A stretch of 64,000 bases of DNA, taken from positions 1,550,001-1,614,000 of the forward strand of contig CAWAGV010000001.1 of assembly GCA_963781725.1 (NCBI GenBank), written 5' to 3'. Origin of the DNA: BOG-931 sp963781725 (GTDB lineage Bacteria; Pseudomonadota; Alphaproteobacteria; Rhizobiales; Xanthobacteraceae). A model generated the notes under the pieces. The model did not search any database. It was not told the DNA's origin and saw only the letters and a list, made by a program, of their open reading frames with translations. This document shows positions 1 to 8,378 of the stretch, in pieces. Numbering within the stretch: the stretch's first letter is position 1; the number at the start of each line of letters is the position of its first letter. The translations under genes and the position numbers were made by a program.

Positions 1-323
1 ACATGCGAGGTCGAAATCACGCCGGCGTTTCTGGTCGCCCCGGCAATGCCGGCGGCCCATGTATATGTCTCGAAACCCGGTCCCTGCGGATCGGTCTTGC
101 CGCCAAACCCGCGCCAGCGGGCCACCGGCACCAGCGCCTCGAAATCCATTTCGTCGGCGAACTGCGCCAAAGTGACGGTATTAGGCCACGTCAGGTCGAG
201 CCGCCCGTCGAGGTCGGACATGACGCAGCCGGAATCGAGATTGGTCTGAAACGTCCCGAGCTTCAGCTTGTTGCTGCCGAACGCGGGATTGGTTTCCCGG
301 CGGTCTTTTTGCCGTTCCCTCAT
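1..323 (-). CDS. LLM-class flavin-dependent monooxygenase, N-terminal part (cut by window edge)
   Basis: Reading the minus strand from the ATG at 323 to the window edge gives 107 codons without a stop, so only the N-terminus is present. The protein contains NPAFGSNKLKLGTFQTNL near its start, VARWRGFGGKTDPQG and FETYTWAAGIAGATRN. These patterns are typical of bacterial-luciferase-like (LLM) monooxygenases of the alkanesulfonate / dimethylsulfone type, which use reduced flavin from a separate reductase. It lies 63 bp downstream of the permease-like gene on the same strand and may be co-transcribed with it. No purine-rich Shine-Dalgarno precedes the ATG. Instead the leader holds two dyads, described separately. 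The family call is fairly secure; the substrate is unknown. Confidence 0.75.
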   Translation of the reverse strand, partial: MRERQKDRRETNPAFGSNKLKLGTFQTNLDSGCVMSDLDGRLDLTWPNTVTLAQFADEMDFEALVPVARWRGFGGKTDPQGPGFETYTWAAGIAGATRNAGVISTSH

Positions 324-356
324 GAGGGAAACTTGGGGGCGGCTTGGCCCCCAAGT
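315..356 (-). promoter_or_regulatory. Two adjacent dyads in the leader of the LLM gene
   Basis: Positions 331-340 and 347-356 form a perfect 10-bp inverted repeat (ACTTGGGGGC / GCCCCCAAGT) with a 6-base loop. Immediately beside it, 315-330 is a perfect 16-bp palindrome, TTCCCTCATGAGGGAA, that contains the start codon at 321-323. On the minus strand the hairpin sits between the permease-like gene and the LLM start. It lacks the U-run of an intrinsic terminator. It could be an mRNA structure controlling translation or a protein-binding site; the function is inferred. Confidence 0.4.
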
Positions 357-386
357 CAAGCAACCCCGAACGCCTGCGTCACCAAC

Positions 387-812
387 TCACTCCGCCGGTG
401 TCGCGGCCAGGGCTTCATCGTGACCGGTTAGCGCAGGCGCGAGCGCCGGATAGCGGCTCAACGCATAGAGGAATACGGCTACCAGAGCATAGGTGAAGGC
501 AAGCGTCGGCGAAACCGCGATGCCGACCGCAGAGCCGTGCATGAAGCCGAAGAACGTGAGTACCGCACCAGAGAATGCAAACGCCGACGCTTTGACAAAA
601 TTCCTGTCGATGATGCAGGCGGTGGTGCCGGCCAGGACCAGTCCGGTCAGGATGGCGCCGCCCCCCATGGTCGCAAGGCCCGGATAGAGCACCCCAACAC
701 CGGCGAGCTTGTCGAAACCGAGCACCGCCGCACTGGTTCCGGCGACACCCAACGCACCGTCGAGTTGGACGATGAGCGGCGCTGGTTCTGCGTCGACGGT
801 CACGCGCGGCAT
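387..812 (-). CDS. Short membrane protein resembling the C-terminal part of an NCS2/AGZA-type permease
   Basis: This 141-residue product has three or four hydrophobic segments, including GGGAILTGLVLAGTTACIID and AFSGAVLTFFGFMHG. The pattern recalls the last transmembrane segments of xanthine/uracil-permease-like proteins of alphaproteobacteria, which are usually more than 400 residues. The N-terminal two thirds are absent. The ATG at 812 is preferred because AGGAG lies about 8 bases upstream; a TTG at 833 is an alternative. It is either a remnant of a permease gene or a stand-alone small membrane protein. The similarity is judged by eye and should be treated as tentative. Confidence 0.5.
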   Translation of the reverse strand: MPRVTVDAEPAPLIVQLDGALGVAGTSAAVLGFDKLAGVGVLYPGLATMGGGAILTGLVLAGTTACIIDRNFVKASAFAFSGAVLTFFGFMHGSAVGIAVSPTLAFTYALVAVFLYALSRYPALAPALTGHDEALAATPAE

Positions 813-1023
813 TCCCGATCTCCTGCCTCGCAACGACGAAAAACGCGCAAGTTCGGGGCCAGCCTTTAGATCGCGCCTCGAGTCCGGAAAAGCGGTGGCG
901 GCTGCCTAATAATTGTGCTGAGGCTGCCTGCGAAGCTTGTGGCGCGATCAGTCACCGCTGGGCCACGGCAACAAGTGCCCCGGATTTAATGGCTTGCTGC
1001 TGCGGCAACCGCGCCACGCGGTG

Positions 1024-1038
1024 TGGCACGCGGCTTGC
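1024..1038 (+). promoter_or_regulatory. Sigma-54 (RpoN) promoter of the ABC importer-hpxXYZ operon
   Basis: TGGCAC (1024-1029), a 5-base spacer and TTGC (1035-1038) match the -24/-12 consensus TGGCAC-N5-TTGC exactly. The start codon of the first operon gene is at 1074, so transcription starting about 12 bases after the -12 element would give a short leader with the Shine-Dalgarno at 1063-1068. In proteobacteria such promoters often serve nitrogen genes under NtrC. I did not find a convincing pair of NtrC sites upstream. Confidence 0.7.
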
Positions 1039-1073
1039 GGAACCCTCCTCAGTTCAGCCCCTGGGAGGCTTCC

Positions 1074-2687
1074 ATGAAGCGTCGCGACTTTCTCAAATCC
1101 ATGACCGCATTGACGGCCGCCGGCGCCGTTTCCGCACCCGCCGTGTGGTCCCCGGCCAAAGCGCAGTCGCGGCAAGAAACCCTGCTGATCGTCTCCGAGA
1201 GCGGCCCGAACAATCTCGACATTCACGGCGTCGGCACCAACGTCCCCGGCTACGAAGCATCGTGGAATTGCTACGACCGCCTGATCAGCCACGAAATGAA
1301 GGACGTGAACGGCACGCCCTACTACGACAAATACAAATTCAAGCCGGAACTCGCCGAGGACATGAACATCGGCGACATGTCAGTGACATTCAAACTGCGA
1401 AAGGATGCCGTCTTTCAGGACGGCACACCGGTCACCGCCAATGACGTGAAGTGGTCGTTCGACCGCGCCGTAACCGTCGGCGGCTTCCCGACCTTCCAGA
1501 TGAGCGCCGGCTCGCTGACCAAGCCCGAGCAATTCGTGGTCGTCGATGACCACACTTTCCGCGTCGACTTCATGAAGAAAGACCGGCTGACGGTGCCCGA
1601 CCTCGCCGTCATCGTGCCGTGCATCATCAATTCGCAATTGGTGAAGTCGAAAGCGACCGAGCAGGACTCCTGGGGCCTCGAATATACCAAGCTCAACACC
1701 GCCGGCAGCGGCGCCTACAAGGTGACGAACTGGACCGCGGGGTCGCAGGTCGTCTTCGAGCGCAACGAGAACTGGAAAGGCGGCCCGCTGCCGAAGCTCC
1801 GCCGCATCGTCTGGCGCATGGTGCCTGACGCCGGCAACCGGCGTGCGCTGCTCGAACGCGGCGATGCCGACGTGTCCTACGATCTGCCGAACAAGGATTT
1901 TTCCGAACTCAAGACCGACGGCAAACTCGCCATCGTGTCGACGCCGTACTCCAACGGCATTCAGTATCTGGGCATGAACGTACAGAACCCGCCGTTCAAC
2001 GACGTGAAGGTACGGCAGGCGATCGCTTATGCCATTCCCTATCAGAAGATCATGGATGTGGTGCTGTACGGCCTTGCCAAGCCGATGTTTGGCGCACCGG
2101 CCGACGCCCCAACCGAAGTAGCCTGGCCGCAGCCGCACAAGTTCAACACCGATCTCGACAAGGCCAAGCAACTGCTCGCTGCATCGGGCGCGAGCAATAT
2201 CAATGTCCCGCTGTCGTTCGATCTCGGCTTTGCCGGGGTCAACGAGCCGATTGCCGTGCTGATTCAGGAAAGCCTGGGGCAGATCGGCGTTACCACGACG
2301 ATCAACAAGGTGCCCGGCGCGAACTGGCGCACCGAACTCACCAAGAAGACCATGCCGCTGTTCGAGAACGTGTTCTCGGGCTGGCTCGATTATCCGGAGT
2401 ACTTCTTTTACTGGTGCTATCACTCCGGCAAATCGATCTTCAACACCATGGACTACCAGTCGCCGGCGATGGACGCGTTCATCGACGCGGCGCGCAGCGC
2501 GGCGGCGACCGGCGACAAAGACACCTACGACAAGAACGTGAAAGGCATGGTGGAACTCGCCTACACGGATATTCCGCGCATTCCGCTGTACCAGCCCTAC
2601 GTCAACGTCGCGATGCAGAAGAACATCAGCGGCTACGAATACTGGTTTCACCGCCGGCTCGATTACCGCGCCTTTGCCAAAGGGTAA
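1074..2687 (+). CDS. ABC transporter substrate-binding protein, family 5 (peptide/opine/nickel type), Tat-exported
   Basis: This 537-residue periplasmic protein should capture the substrate for the downstream permeases. It starts MKRRDFLKSMTALTAAGAV, a twin-arginine signal, and the cleavage region reads SPAKAQS. The mature part shows family-5 SBP features: PELAEDM, FKLRKDAVFQDGTPVTANDV and a C-terminal IPRIPLYQP. An in-frame upstream codon at 1023 exists, but the ATG at 1074 has GGGAGG about 6 bases away and begins the Tat signal. It heads the operon that ends in the hpxXYZ-like genes, so the ligand is probably a nitrogenous amide or ureide rather than a peptide; this is inferred from neighbours only. 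Confidence 0.88.
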   Translation: MKRRDFLKSMTALTAAGAVSAPAVWSPAKAQSRQETLLIVSESGPNNLDIHGVGTNVPGYEASWNCYDRLISHEMKDVNGTPYYDKYKFKPELAEDMNIGDMSVTFKLRKDAVFQDGTPVTANDVKWSFDRAVTVGGFPTFQMSAGSLTKPEQFVVVDDHTFRVDFMKKDRLTVPDLAVIVPCIINSQLVKSKATEQDSWGLEYTKLNTAGSGAYKVTNWTAGSQVVFERNENWKGGPLPKLRRIVWRMVPDAGNRRALLERGDADVSYDLPNKDFSELKTDGKLAIVSTPYSNGIQYLGMNVQNPPFNDVKVRQAIAYAIPYQKIMDVVLYGLAKPMFGAPADAPTEVAWPQPHKFNTDLDKAKQLLAASGASNINVPLSFDLGFAGVNEPIAVLIQESLGQIGVTTTINKVPGANWRTELTKKTMPLFENVFSGWLDYPEYFFYWCYHSGKSIFNTMDYQSPAMDAFIDAARSAAATGDKDTYDKNVKGMVELAYTDIPRIPLYQPYVNVAMQKNISGYEYWFHRRLDYRAFAKG

Positions 2688-2729
2688 TGCCGTGGCGTCG
2701 CTGCATCCTGATCGCGACAGGTTGTGCTC

Positions 2730-3743
2730 ATGCTGACGATGATCCTCAAGCGCGCTTTGATGGCGATCCCGAGCCTGATCGGCGTCGTGGTGGTGACATT
2801 CCTCCTGACACGCGCGCTGCCGGGCGATCCCGCAGCCTATTTCGCCGGGCCCGCGGCGACGCCGCAAGCCATTGAACAGGTCCGCGTCAAGCTTGGCCTC
2901 GACAAACCGCTGATCGAACAATTTGGCCACTATGTCGTCGATCTGGCACACGGCAATTTCGGAACGTCTCTGACCACCGGACAACCGGTTGCAACCGAAT
3001 TGCGCACCCGCCTCCCCGCTTCCGCCGAGCTGACGCTGCTGGGGCTGATTGTCTCGATCGTCATTGCGGTGCCGCTCGGGATAGTGGCCGCCACCAAGCC
3101 GAATTCGCTGGTCGATCACGCCTGCCGGATCGTCGCGACACTGGGTGTATCGCTGCCGGTATTCTTCACCGGCCTGATCCTGGTCTACGTTTTCTATTAT
3201 CAACTCGGCTGGGCGCCGGCGCCGCTCGGGCGGCTCGACGTGTTTTTCGACGCGCCGCCGCAGGTGACCGGCTTTTATCTGATCGACAGCCTGATCGCAC
3301 GCCAGCCCGAACTGTTCATGGCTTCGCTGAAGCAGCTCATCCTGCCGGCGCTGACGCTTGGAATCTTTTCGCTGGCGCCGATCACGCGCATGACCCGGGC
3401 GTCGATGCTTGCGGTGCTGTCGTCGGACTTTGTCCGCACTGCGCGGGCCTCAGGCCTGTCGTCGTTCACGGTCATCGTGACCTATGCATTCCGCAACGCC
3501 ATGCTGCCGGTCATCACCACACTCGGCATGGTGTTCTCGTTCCTGCTCGGCGCCAATGTGCTGGTCGAGAAAGTATTCGCCTGGCCGGGCATAGGTTCCT
3601 ACGCGGTCGAGGCCTTGCTCGCCTCCGATTTCGCGCCGGTGCAAGGCTTCGTCCTCACCATGGCCGTGATGTACGTCGCGCTCAATCTCTTGATCGATGT
3701 GCTGTACGGCCTGATCGACCCGCGCGTGAGGCTTGAAGCATGA
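2730..3743 (+). CDS. ABC transporter permease, DppB/OppB family
   Basis: This 337-residue inner-membrane permease has about six hydrophobic segments, beginning MILKRALMAIPSLIGVVVVTF. It carries the DppB-type loop VRVKLGLDKPLIEQFGHYV and the conserved tail EKVFAWPGIGSYAVEALLAS. It is one half of the heterodimeric channel for the family-5 importer. Candidate starts are GTG 2724, ATG 2730 and ATG 2739; ATG 2730 has AGG about 8 bases upstream. Its stop overlaps the next start in an ATGA arrangement, which indicates translational coupling. Confidence 0.9.
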   Translation: MLTMILKRALMAIPSLIGVVVVTFLLTRALPGDPAAYFAGPAATPQAIEQVRVKLGLDKPLIEQFGHYVVDLAHGNFGTSLTTGQPVATELRTRLPASAELTLLGLIVSIVIAVPLGIVAATKPNSLVDHACRIVATLGVSLPVFFTGLILVYVFYYQLGWAPAPLGRLDVFFDAPPQVTGFYLIDSLIARQPELFMASLKQLILPALTLGIFSLAPITRMTRASMLAVLSSDFVRTARASGLSSFTVIVTYAFRNAMLPVITTLGMVFSFLLGANVLVEKVFAWPGIGSYAVEALLASDFAPVQGFVLTMAVMYVALNLLIDVLYGLIDPRVRLEA

Positions 3744-4624
3744 GCACCGTTGCCGCAACCGCGCAACGCGAGGGCAGCCTGACCGCGCTGCTCAAGCATT
3801 CCCGCTATATCATCGCCGAGAACCCGGTCACCGGCTTTGCCTTTGCATTGTTCGTGCTGATCGTGATCGCCGCGGCTTTCGGCCCGGAACTGGTGCCGTA
3901 CAATCCGCTTTCCAGCGATACCGCGCAGGCGCTCAAGCCGCCGAGCGCGCATCATTGGTTCGGCACCGACCAGATCGGCCGCGACGTATTCAGCCGTGTG
4001 ATTGTCGCCACCCGGCTCGACTTTTTCATCGCAATCGCCTCCGTTGCGCTGGTATTCCTGATGGGCGGCCTTGCCGGCGTCGCCGCCGGGTTCTTCGGTG
4101 GCTGGACCGACCGGATCGTCGGTCGCATCGCCGACACGATCATGGCGTTTCCGCTATTCGTGCTGGCGATGGGCATCGTCGCCGCGCTCGGCAACACGGT
4201 GCAGAACATCGTGCTGGCGACCGCGATCGTGAATTTTCCGCTCTACGCGCGCATCGCCCGCGCCGAGGCCAATATCCGCCGCGAGGCGGGTTTCGTGGAA
4301 GCCGCGCGACTTTCCGGCAATTCGGACTGGCGCATCCTCGCGTTCCAGATCCTGCCCAACGTGTTTCCGATCCTGGTCGTGCAGATGTCGCTGACCATGG
4401 GCTACGCGATCCTCAACGCCGCGGGCCTGTCGTTCATCGGACTTGGCGTGCGGCCGCCAACGCCGGAATGGGGCATCATGGTCGCCGAAGGCGCGCAGTT
4501 CATCGTCTCGGGCGAATGGTGGAACGCATTTTTTCCCGGCGCCGCGCTGATGGTTGCGGTGTTCTGCTTCAACCTGCTCGGCGACGGCCTGCGCGACATG
4601 ATCGATCCGAGACGGCGGACATAG
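3740..4624 (+). CDS. ABC transporter permease, DppC/OppC family
   Basis: This 294-residue permease partners the preceding DppB-like protein. It has an N-terminal membrane segment, the early motif WFGTDQIGRDVFSRV, the EAA-loop sequence EAARLSGNSDWRILAFQILP that contacts the ATPases, and the typical ending NLLGDGLRDMIDPRRRT. The length is normal for the family. The start ATG overlaps the upstream TGA by four bases. Only 24 bases separate it from the first ATPase gene, and these contain a duplicated ribosome-binding-site / start-codon unit. Confidence 0.92.
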   Translation: MSTVAATAQREGSLTALLKHSRYIIAENPVTGFAFALFVLIVIAAAFGPELVPYNPLSSDTAQALKPPSAHHWFGTDQIGRDVFSRVIVATRLDFFIAIASVALVFLMGGLAGVAAGFFGGWTDRIVGRIADTIMAFPLFVLAMGIVAALGNTVQNIVLATAIVNFPLYARIARAEANIRREAGFVEAARLSGNSDWRILAFQILPNVFPILVVQMSLTMGYAILNAAGLSFIGLGVRPPTPEWGIMVAEGAQFIVSGEWWNAFFPGAALMVAVFCFNLLGDGLRDMIDPRRRT

Positions 4625-4651
4625 GAGACGCAGAATGGGAGACGCACAATG
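4624..4651 (+). repeat. Tandem 14-bp duplication of a Shine-Dalgarno plus ATG, creating a five-codon leader ORF
   Basis: GGAGACGCAGAATG (4624-4637) is followed directly by GGAGACGCACAATG (4638-4651), one mismatch apart. The first ATG (4635) opens the peptide M-G-D-A-Q and stops at TGA 4650-4652, which overlaps the real ATPase start at 4649. The duplication therefore yields two ribosome-binding sites and a minimal upstream ORF coupled to the ATPase gene. Confidence 0.6.
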
Positions 4652-5656
4652 ACCACTGCCGCTCCCGCGCTGAGCGTCGAAGGCTTGAGCGTCGAATTCC
4701 GCACCCGCTCCGGTGTCGTGCGCGCGCTCGACAATGTCAGCTTCTCCGTCGACAAGGGCGAAACCATCGCACTGGTCGGCGAATCCGGCTCCGGCAAGTC
4801 GGTTACGGCCTACGCCGTGATGGGCATCCTCGATCCCGCCGGCAAGGTCACGGCCGGCCGCGCCATGCTCGGCGGTCTCGATCTGCTCCATGCCAAGCCC
4901 AGCCAGCTTGCCGAGGTGCGCGGGCGCGAGATCGCGATGATCTTCCAGAATCCCCGTACCGCACTCAATCCGATCCGCCCGGTCGGCCGCCAGATCGCCG
5001 ACGTGCTGATCCGCCACGGCAACGTGCCGCGGGGTCAAGCGCCGGCGCAGGCCGTCGACATGCTGCGTGCCGTCGGCATCACCGATCCGGCGCGGCGCGC
5101 CAAGGCCTACCCGTTCGAAATGTCCGGCGGCATGTGCCAACGCGTGATGATCGCGATCGCGCTTGCAGCCAAACCATCGCTGTTGATCGCCGACGAGCCG
5201 ACCACCGGGCTCGACGTGACGACGCAGGCCGTCATCATGGACCTGATTGGCGATCTCGCCCGGGAAATGGGCATGGCGACGATCTTCATAACCCACGATC
5301 TTGCGCTCGCGGGCCAGCGCTCGTCGCGTATCGTCGTGATGCATGCCGGCCATGTAGTGGAGAATGCGCCGACCGGAGAATTGTTCGCGCATCCGCGCCA
5401 TCCCTATACGGCGGAGCTGATCGCGGCGACGCCGGATTCGGCGGCGAGCCTCGACGAACTGGCATCGATCCCGGGCGCGTTGCCGGATTTGCGGCGTACT
5501 GATCTGCCGACCTGCCGCTACTCCGAGCGCTGCCCGCGCAAGATCGACGCCTGTGCGCAAGCGTTGCCACACACAATGTCAGGCGACAGTCACATGGTTG
5601 CTTGCACCAATCCGCTGCCGCTTCACAGCATTGCACCGGAAGCGAGCGCCGCATGA
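4649..5656 (+). CDS. ABC transporter ATP-binding protein, DppD/OppD family
   Basis: This 335-residue cytoplasmic ATPase has Walker A GESGSGKS (about residues 39-46), signature MSGGM, Walker B LLIADEP and the switch histidine in ITHDLA. The C-terminal oligopeptide-transporter extension has the characteristic cysteines in CRYSERCPRKIDAC. It energises the importer together with the following DppF-like protein. Its start lies in the second copy of the duplicated ribosome-binding unit, and its TGA overlaps the next ATG. Confidence 0.92.
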   Translation: MTTAAPALSVEGLSVEFRTRSGVVRALDNVSFSVDKGETIALVGESGSGKSVTAYAVMGILDPAGKVTAGRAMLGGLDLLHAKPSQLAEVRGREIAMIFQNPRTALNPIRPVGRQIADVLIRHGNVPRGQAPAQAVDMLRAVGITDPARRAKAYPFEMSGGMCQRVMIAIALAAKPSLLIADEPTTGLDVTTQAVIMDLIGDLAREMGMATIFITHDLALAGQRSSRIVVMHAGHVVENAPTGELFAHPRHPYTAELIAATPDSAASLDELASIPGALPDLRRTDLPTCRYSERCPRKIDACAQALPHTMSGDSHMVACTNPLPLHSIAPEASAA

Positions 5657-6687
5657 GCGTGCTCCTGGACGTTGCCGACGTTTCAAAACTGTTTCCGGTC
5701 GGCGGTGGGCCGGGTTTGCTGGAACGCCTGAAACGGCGTTGTTCCGGCGGCCCGGAGAAATTGCCGAAAGTGTATGCGGTCGACGACGTCAGCTTCACCA
5801 TCAACAAGGGTGAGACCGTCGGCCTTGTCGGCGAATCGGGCTGCGGCAAGTCAAGCCTGGTTCGCACCCTGACGCGACTCCTCGACGTCAGCGGCGGCAG
5901 CATCAAGCTCGGCGATCGCGAATTGTCGCTCAAGCCGGCGCGGGTGTTCGCCCGCGACCGTGACCGCGCCAGGATCCAGATGGTTTTTCAGGACGCTGGA
6001 GAGAGCGTCAATCCACGCTTCACAGGCTTCGATGCCGTCGCCGACCCGCTGCGCCGCCTGCGTAAGCTGCGCGGCGCGGCGCTGACCGAGCGGGTCGAGA
6101 CCGTGGCGGCACAATGCGGTTTGCCGTTGCCGCTGCTCACGCGATTCCCGCATCAGCTGTCCGGCGGCCAGCGCGCCCGCGTCGGCATCGCGCGCGCGAT
6201 AGCGGTCGGTCCCGACCTTCTGGTGCTCGATGAGCCGACGGCGGCGCTCGACGTCTCCGTACAGGTCGTCATTCTCCAGCTTCTGCAAAAGCTGAAGAAG
6301 GACATCGGCATGAGCTATCTGTTCGTGTCGCACGATCTCTCTGTGGTTCGCCTGCTCTGCGATCGCGTGCTGGTGATGTATCTCGGCAAGATCGTCGAAT
6401 CCGGCCCGGCCAAAGAGGTGTTCGACCGCCCGCTACATCCGTACACGCAGGCATTGGTCGCGGCCGTGCCGCGCTTTGGCGACAGTGGCGCGGAGCGGCT
6501 CCGCCTGACCGGCGAACCACGCAGCCCGATCGATCCCGACCCCGCCATCTGCCGCTTCTACGGCCGCTGTCCGCGCGGCACGGATGCCTGTAAAACAACG
6601 ATGCCGGTGCTGCGGTCCTTTGGCGCCCGGCAGGTGGCATGCCATTTTGCCGAGGAATTTTTGGGACAGCCGTCAGCCGCGATATGA
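5653..6687 (+). CDS. ABC transporter ATP-binding protein, DppF/OppF family
   Basis: This is the second ATPase of the importer, 344 residues. It shows Walker A GESGCGKS, Q-loop MVFQDAGESVNPR, signature LSGGQ, Walker B LLVLDEP and VSHDLSV, then the cysteine-containing tail CRFYGRCPRGTDAC. Longer in-frame starts exist from 5602, but ATG 5653 forms the usual 4-base ATGA overlap with the previous gene and begins the conserved domain. Its own stop overlaps the start of the AtzG-like gene, so the importer is translationally chained to the amidase genes. Confidence 0.92.
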   Translation: MSVLLDVADVSKLFPVGGGPGLLERLKRRCSGGPEKLPKVYAVDDVSFTINKGETVGLVGESGCGKSSLVRTLTRLLDVSGGSIKLGDRELSLKPARVFARDRDRARIQMVFQDAGESVNPRFTGFDAVADPLRRLRKLRGAALTERVETVAAQCGLPLPLLTRFPHQLSGGQRARVGIARAIAVGPDLLVLDEPTAALDVSVQVVILQLLQKLKKDIGMSYLFVSHDLSVVRLLCDRVLVMYLGKIVESGPAKEVFDRPLHPYTQALVAAVPRFGDSGAERLRLTGEPRSPIDPDPAICRFYGRCPRGTDACKTTMPVLRSFGARQVACHFAEEFLGQPSAAI

Positions 6688-6959
6688 AGAAGCGCAAGTC
6701 CACGCCCCACCCTGCACCTGCATCGGCGAAACACAATATCCGAGCGCCGCGGCGCAAGAACGTGCGCGCGGTACCAAAGCGATCCAACCCGATCGATGCG
6801 CTGGTCGCTGCCAACGCGAAAGCGCTTGGCCTTTCGATCGATCCCGGCTGGCGAAAAAGCGTCGCTTTTAACCTTGCGCTGATCATGCGGCATGCCGCGC
6901 TGGTTGACGAATTCGCGCTGTCCGATGAAGCCGAACCGGCTCCCGTCTACCGTGCGTGA
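6684..6959 (+). CDS. hpxX: AtzG/HpxX-like small amidase partner (DUF4089)
   Basis: This 91-residue protein has a basic, probably disordered start followed by NPIDALVAANAKALGLSIDP and FNLALIMRHAALVDEFAL, the helical DUF4089 pattern. In cyanuric-acid degradation AtzG of this family binds and stabilises the amidase AtzE; in Klebsiella the homologue HpxX belongs to the oxalurate gene set. The gene directly precedes an AtzE/HpxY-like amidase, as in both known systems. ATG 6684 overlaps the ATPase stop (ATGA). The name is by family and context; the substrate remains open. Confidence 0.82.
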   Translation: MKKRKSTPHPAPASAKHNIRAPRRKNVRAVPKRSNPIDALVAANAKALGLSIDPGWRKSVAFNLALIMRHAALVDEFALSDEAEPAPVYRA

Positions 6960-6960
6960 C

Positions 6961-8355
6961 ATGCCGGCAGCCGATTTCGATTTTGCCAGCGCAGCCGCTA
7001 TTGCCGCCGCCGTTGCTTCGGGCCGCACCAACGCACAAAGCGTCATAGAGGCCACGCTGGCGCGCATCCGCAAGCGCGACCCGATACTCAATTCCTTCAC
7101 CGCCGTGACCGAAGACCGCGCACTCAAGCGCGCGCAAACGATCAACGACGCTTACGTTCGTGGTGAAGCGCTAGGCCCCCTCGCCGGCGTACCGTTCGCG
7201 GTGAAGAACCTGTTCGACGTGGCAGGCCTGCCGACGCTCGCCGGGGCGAAGATCAACCGCGATCTGCCTCCGGCAACGCGCGACGCCACCTTGATCGAGC
7301 GGCTCGAAGCCGCGGGCGCAATCCTGGTCGGCGCACTGAACATGGGCGAATACGCCTACGATTTCACCGGCGAGAACCTGCACGACGGGGCTTCGCACAA
7401 TCCGCACGATGTCGAGCGCATGACTGGCGGCTCCTCCGGCGGGTCGGGCGGATCCGTCGGCGGCGGCCTAGTGCCGATCGCGCTCGGCTCCGATACCAAT
7501 GGCTCGATCCGCGTCCCCTCCTCGCTTTGCGGCATATTCGGACTGAAGCCCACCTACGGCCGCCTCACCCGCGCCCGCACCTTTCCATTCGTCACCAGCC
7601 TCGACCATCTCGGGCCATTTGCGCGAACGGTGCGCGATCTGGCGCTCGCTTACGATGCGATGCAGGGGTTTGACGCCGAAGATCCTGTCTGCGCCGACCG
7701 CGCAGCGGAGCCCGTGCTTCCACAGCTCGAACAAGAAATCGATGGTCTGCGGATTGCAGTCGCCGGCGGCTATTTCAAATGCAAGACTGCGGAGGCGTCG
7801 CAGGCCGTCGACCGCGTGGCCGCGGCGCTCGGAGCCAATCGCGATATCGAAATTCCCCAGGCCGAGCGCGCCCGGTCCGCCGCTTTCGTCATCACGGCGA
7901 GCGAAGGCGCGAGCCTGCATCTCGACCGCTTGCGGCAACGCGCGAAGGATTTTGATCCCGCGGTTCGCGACCGGCTGATCGCGGGCGCGATGACGCCGGC
8001 TGCACTGGTGGTGAAGGCACAAAAATTCCGCCGCTGGTACCGCGAGCAGGTTCTGAAATTGTTTGAAGAGGTGGATGCTATCCTGGCGCCTGCCACGCCC
8101 TGCACCGCGCCGCTGCTCGGCCAGCAGACCTTCATGCTCGGCGACACTGAATTGCCGGTCCGCGCCAACCTCGGTATCTACACCCAGCCGATATCATTCA
8201 TCGGGCTACCGGTCGTTGCCGCTCCGGTGCCGCTTGCCCCGCTGCCGATCGCAGTCCAGATCATTTGCGCGCCATGGCGCGAGGATATAGCGCTGCGCAT
8301 CGCTCATGCGCTGGAAACAAAAGGCGTTACCGTCGCGCCGAGGCCGGTGTTCTAG
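6961..8355 (+). CDS. hpxY: AtzE/HpxY-like amidase (amidase-signature hydrolase)
   Basis: This 464-residue cytoplasmic amidase has the Ser-cisSer-Lys signature: Lys near residue 82 in GVPFAVKNLFDVAG, the Ser pair near 158 in MTGGSSGGSGGSVGGG, and the nucleophile Ser near 182 in GSDTNGSIRVPSS. The sequence style matches AtzE (1-carboxybiuret hydrolase) and HpxY. A GTG at 6952 overlapping the AtzG-like stop is an alternative start; neither has a clear ribosome-binding site, so translation probably depends on coupling. With the partner gene upstream and hpxZ-like gene downstream, the likely substrate is an N-carboxylated or oxalyl urea; this part is inference. Confidence 0.85.
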   Translation: MPAADFDFASAAAIAAAVASGRTNAQSVIEATLARIRKRDPILNSFTAVTEDRALKRAQTINDAYVRGEALGPLAGVPFAVKNLFDVAGLPTLAGAKINRDLPPATRDATLIERLEAAGAILVGALNMGEYAYDFTGENLHDGASHNPHDVERMTGGSSGGSGGSVGGGLVPIALGSDTNGSIRVPSSLCGIFGLKPTYGRLTRARTFPFVTSLDHLGPFARTVRDLALAYDAMQGFDAEDPVCADRAAEPVLPQLEQEIDGLRIAVAGGYFKCKTAEASQAVDRVAAALGANRDIEIPQAERARSAAFVITASEGASLHLDRLRQRAKDFDPAVRDRLIAGAMTPAALVVKAQKFRRWYREQVLKLFEEVDAILAPATPCTAPLLGQQTFMLGDTELPVRANLGIYTQPISFIGLPVVAAPVPLAPLPIAVQIICAPWREDIALRIAHALETKGVTVAPRPVF

Positions 8356-8378
8356 AACAATCGCCAAGGGAGAAAACC

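Noticed and set aside
1380..3203. Long open frame of about 600 codons on the minus strand
   Set aside because: It lies antisense to the SBP and permease genes, has an arginine/histidine-rich composition typical of high-GC shadow frames and no family motifs.
3733..5502. Open frame of about 590 codons on the plus strand in another phase
   Set aside because: It overlaps the DppC- and DppD-like genes, which have clear motifs; the alternative product is low-complexity Arg/Ala-rich.
4154..5572. Minus-strand frame of about 470 codons
   Set aside because: Shadow of the same transporter genes without start signal or recognisable domain.
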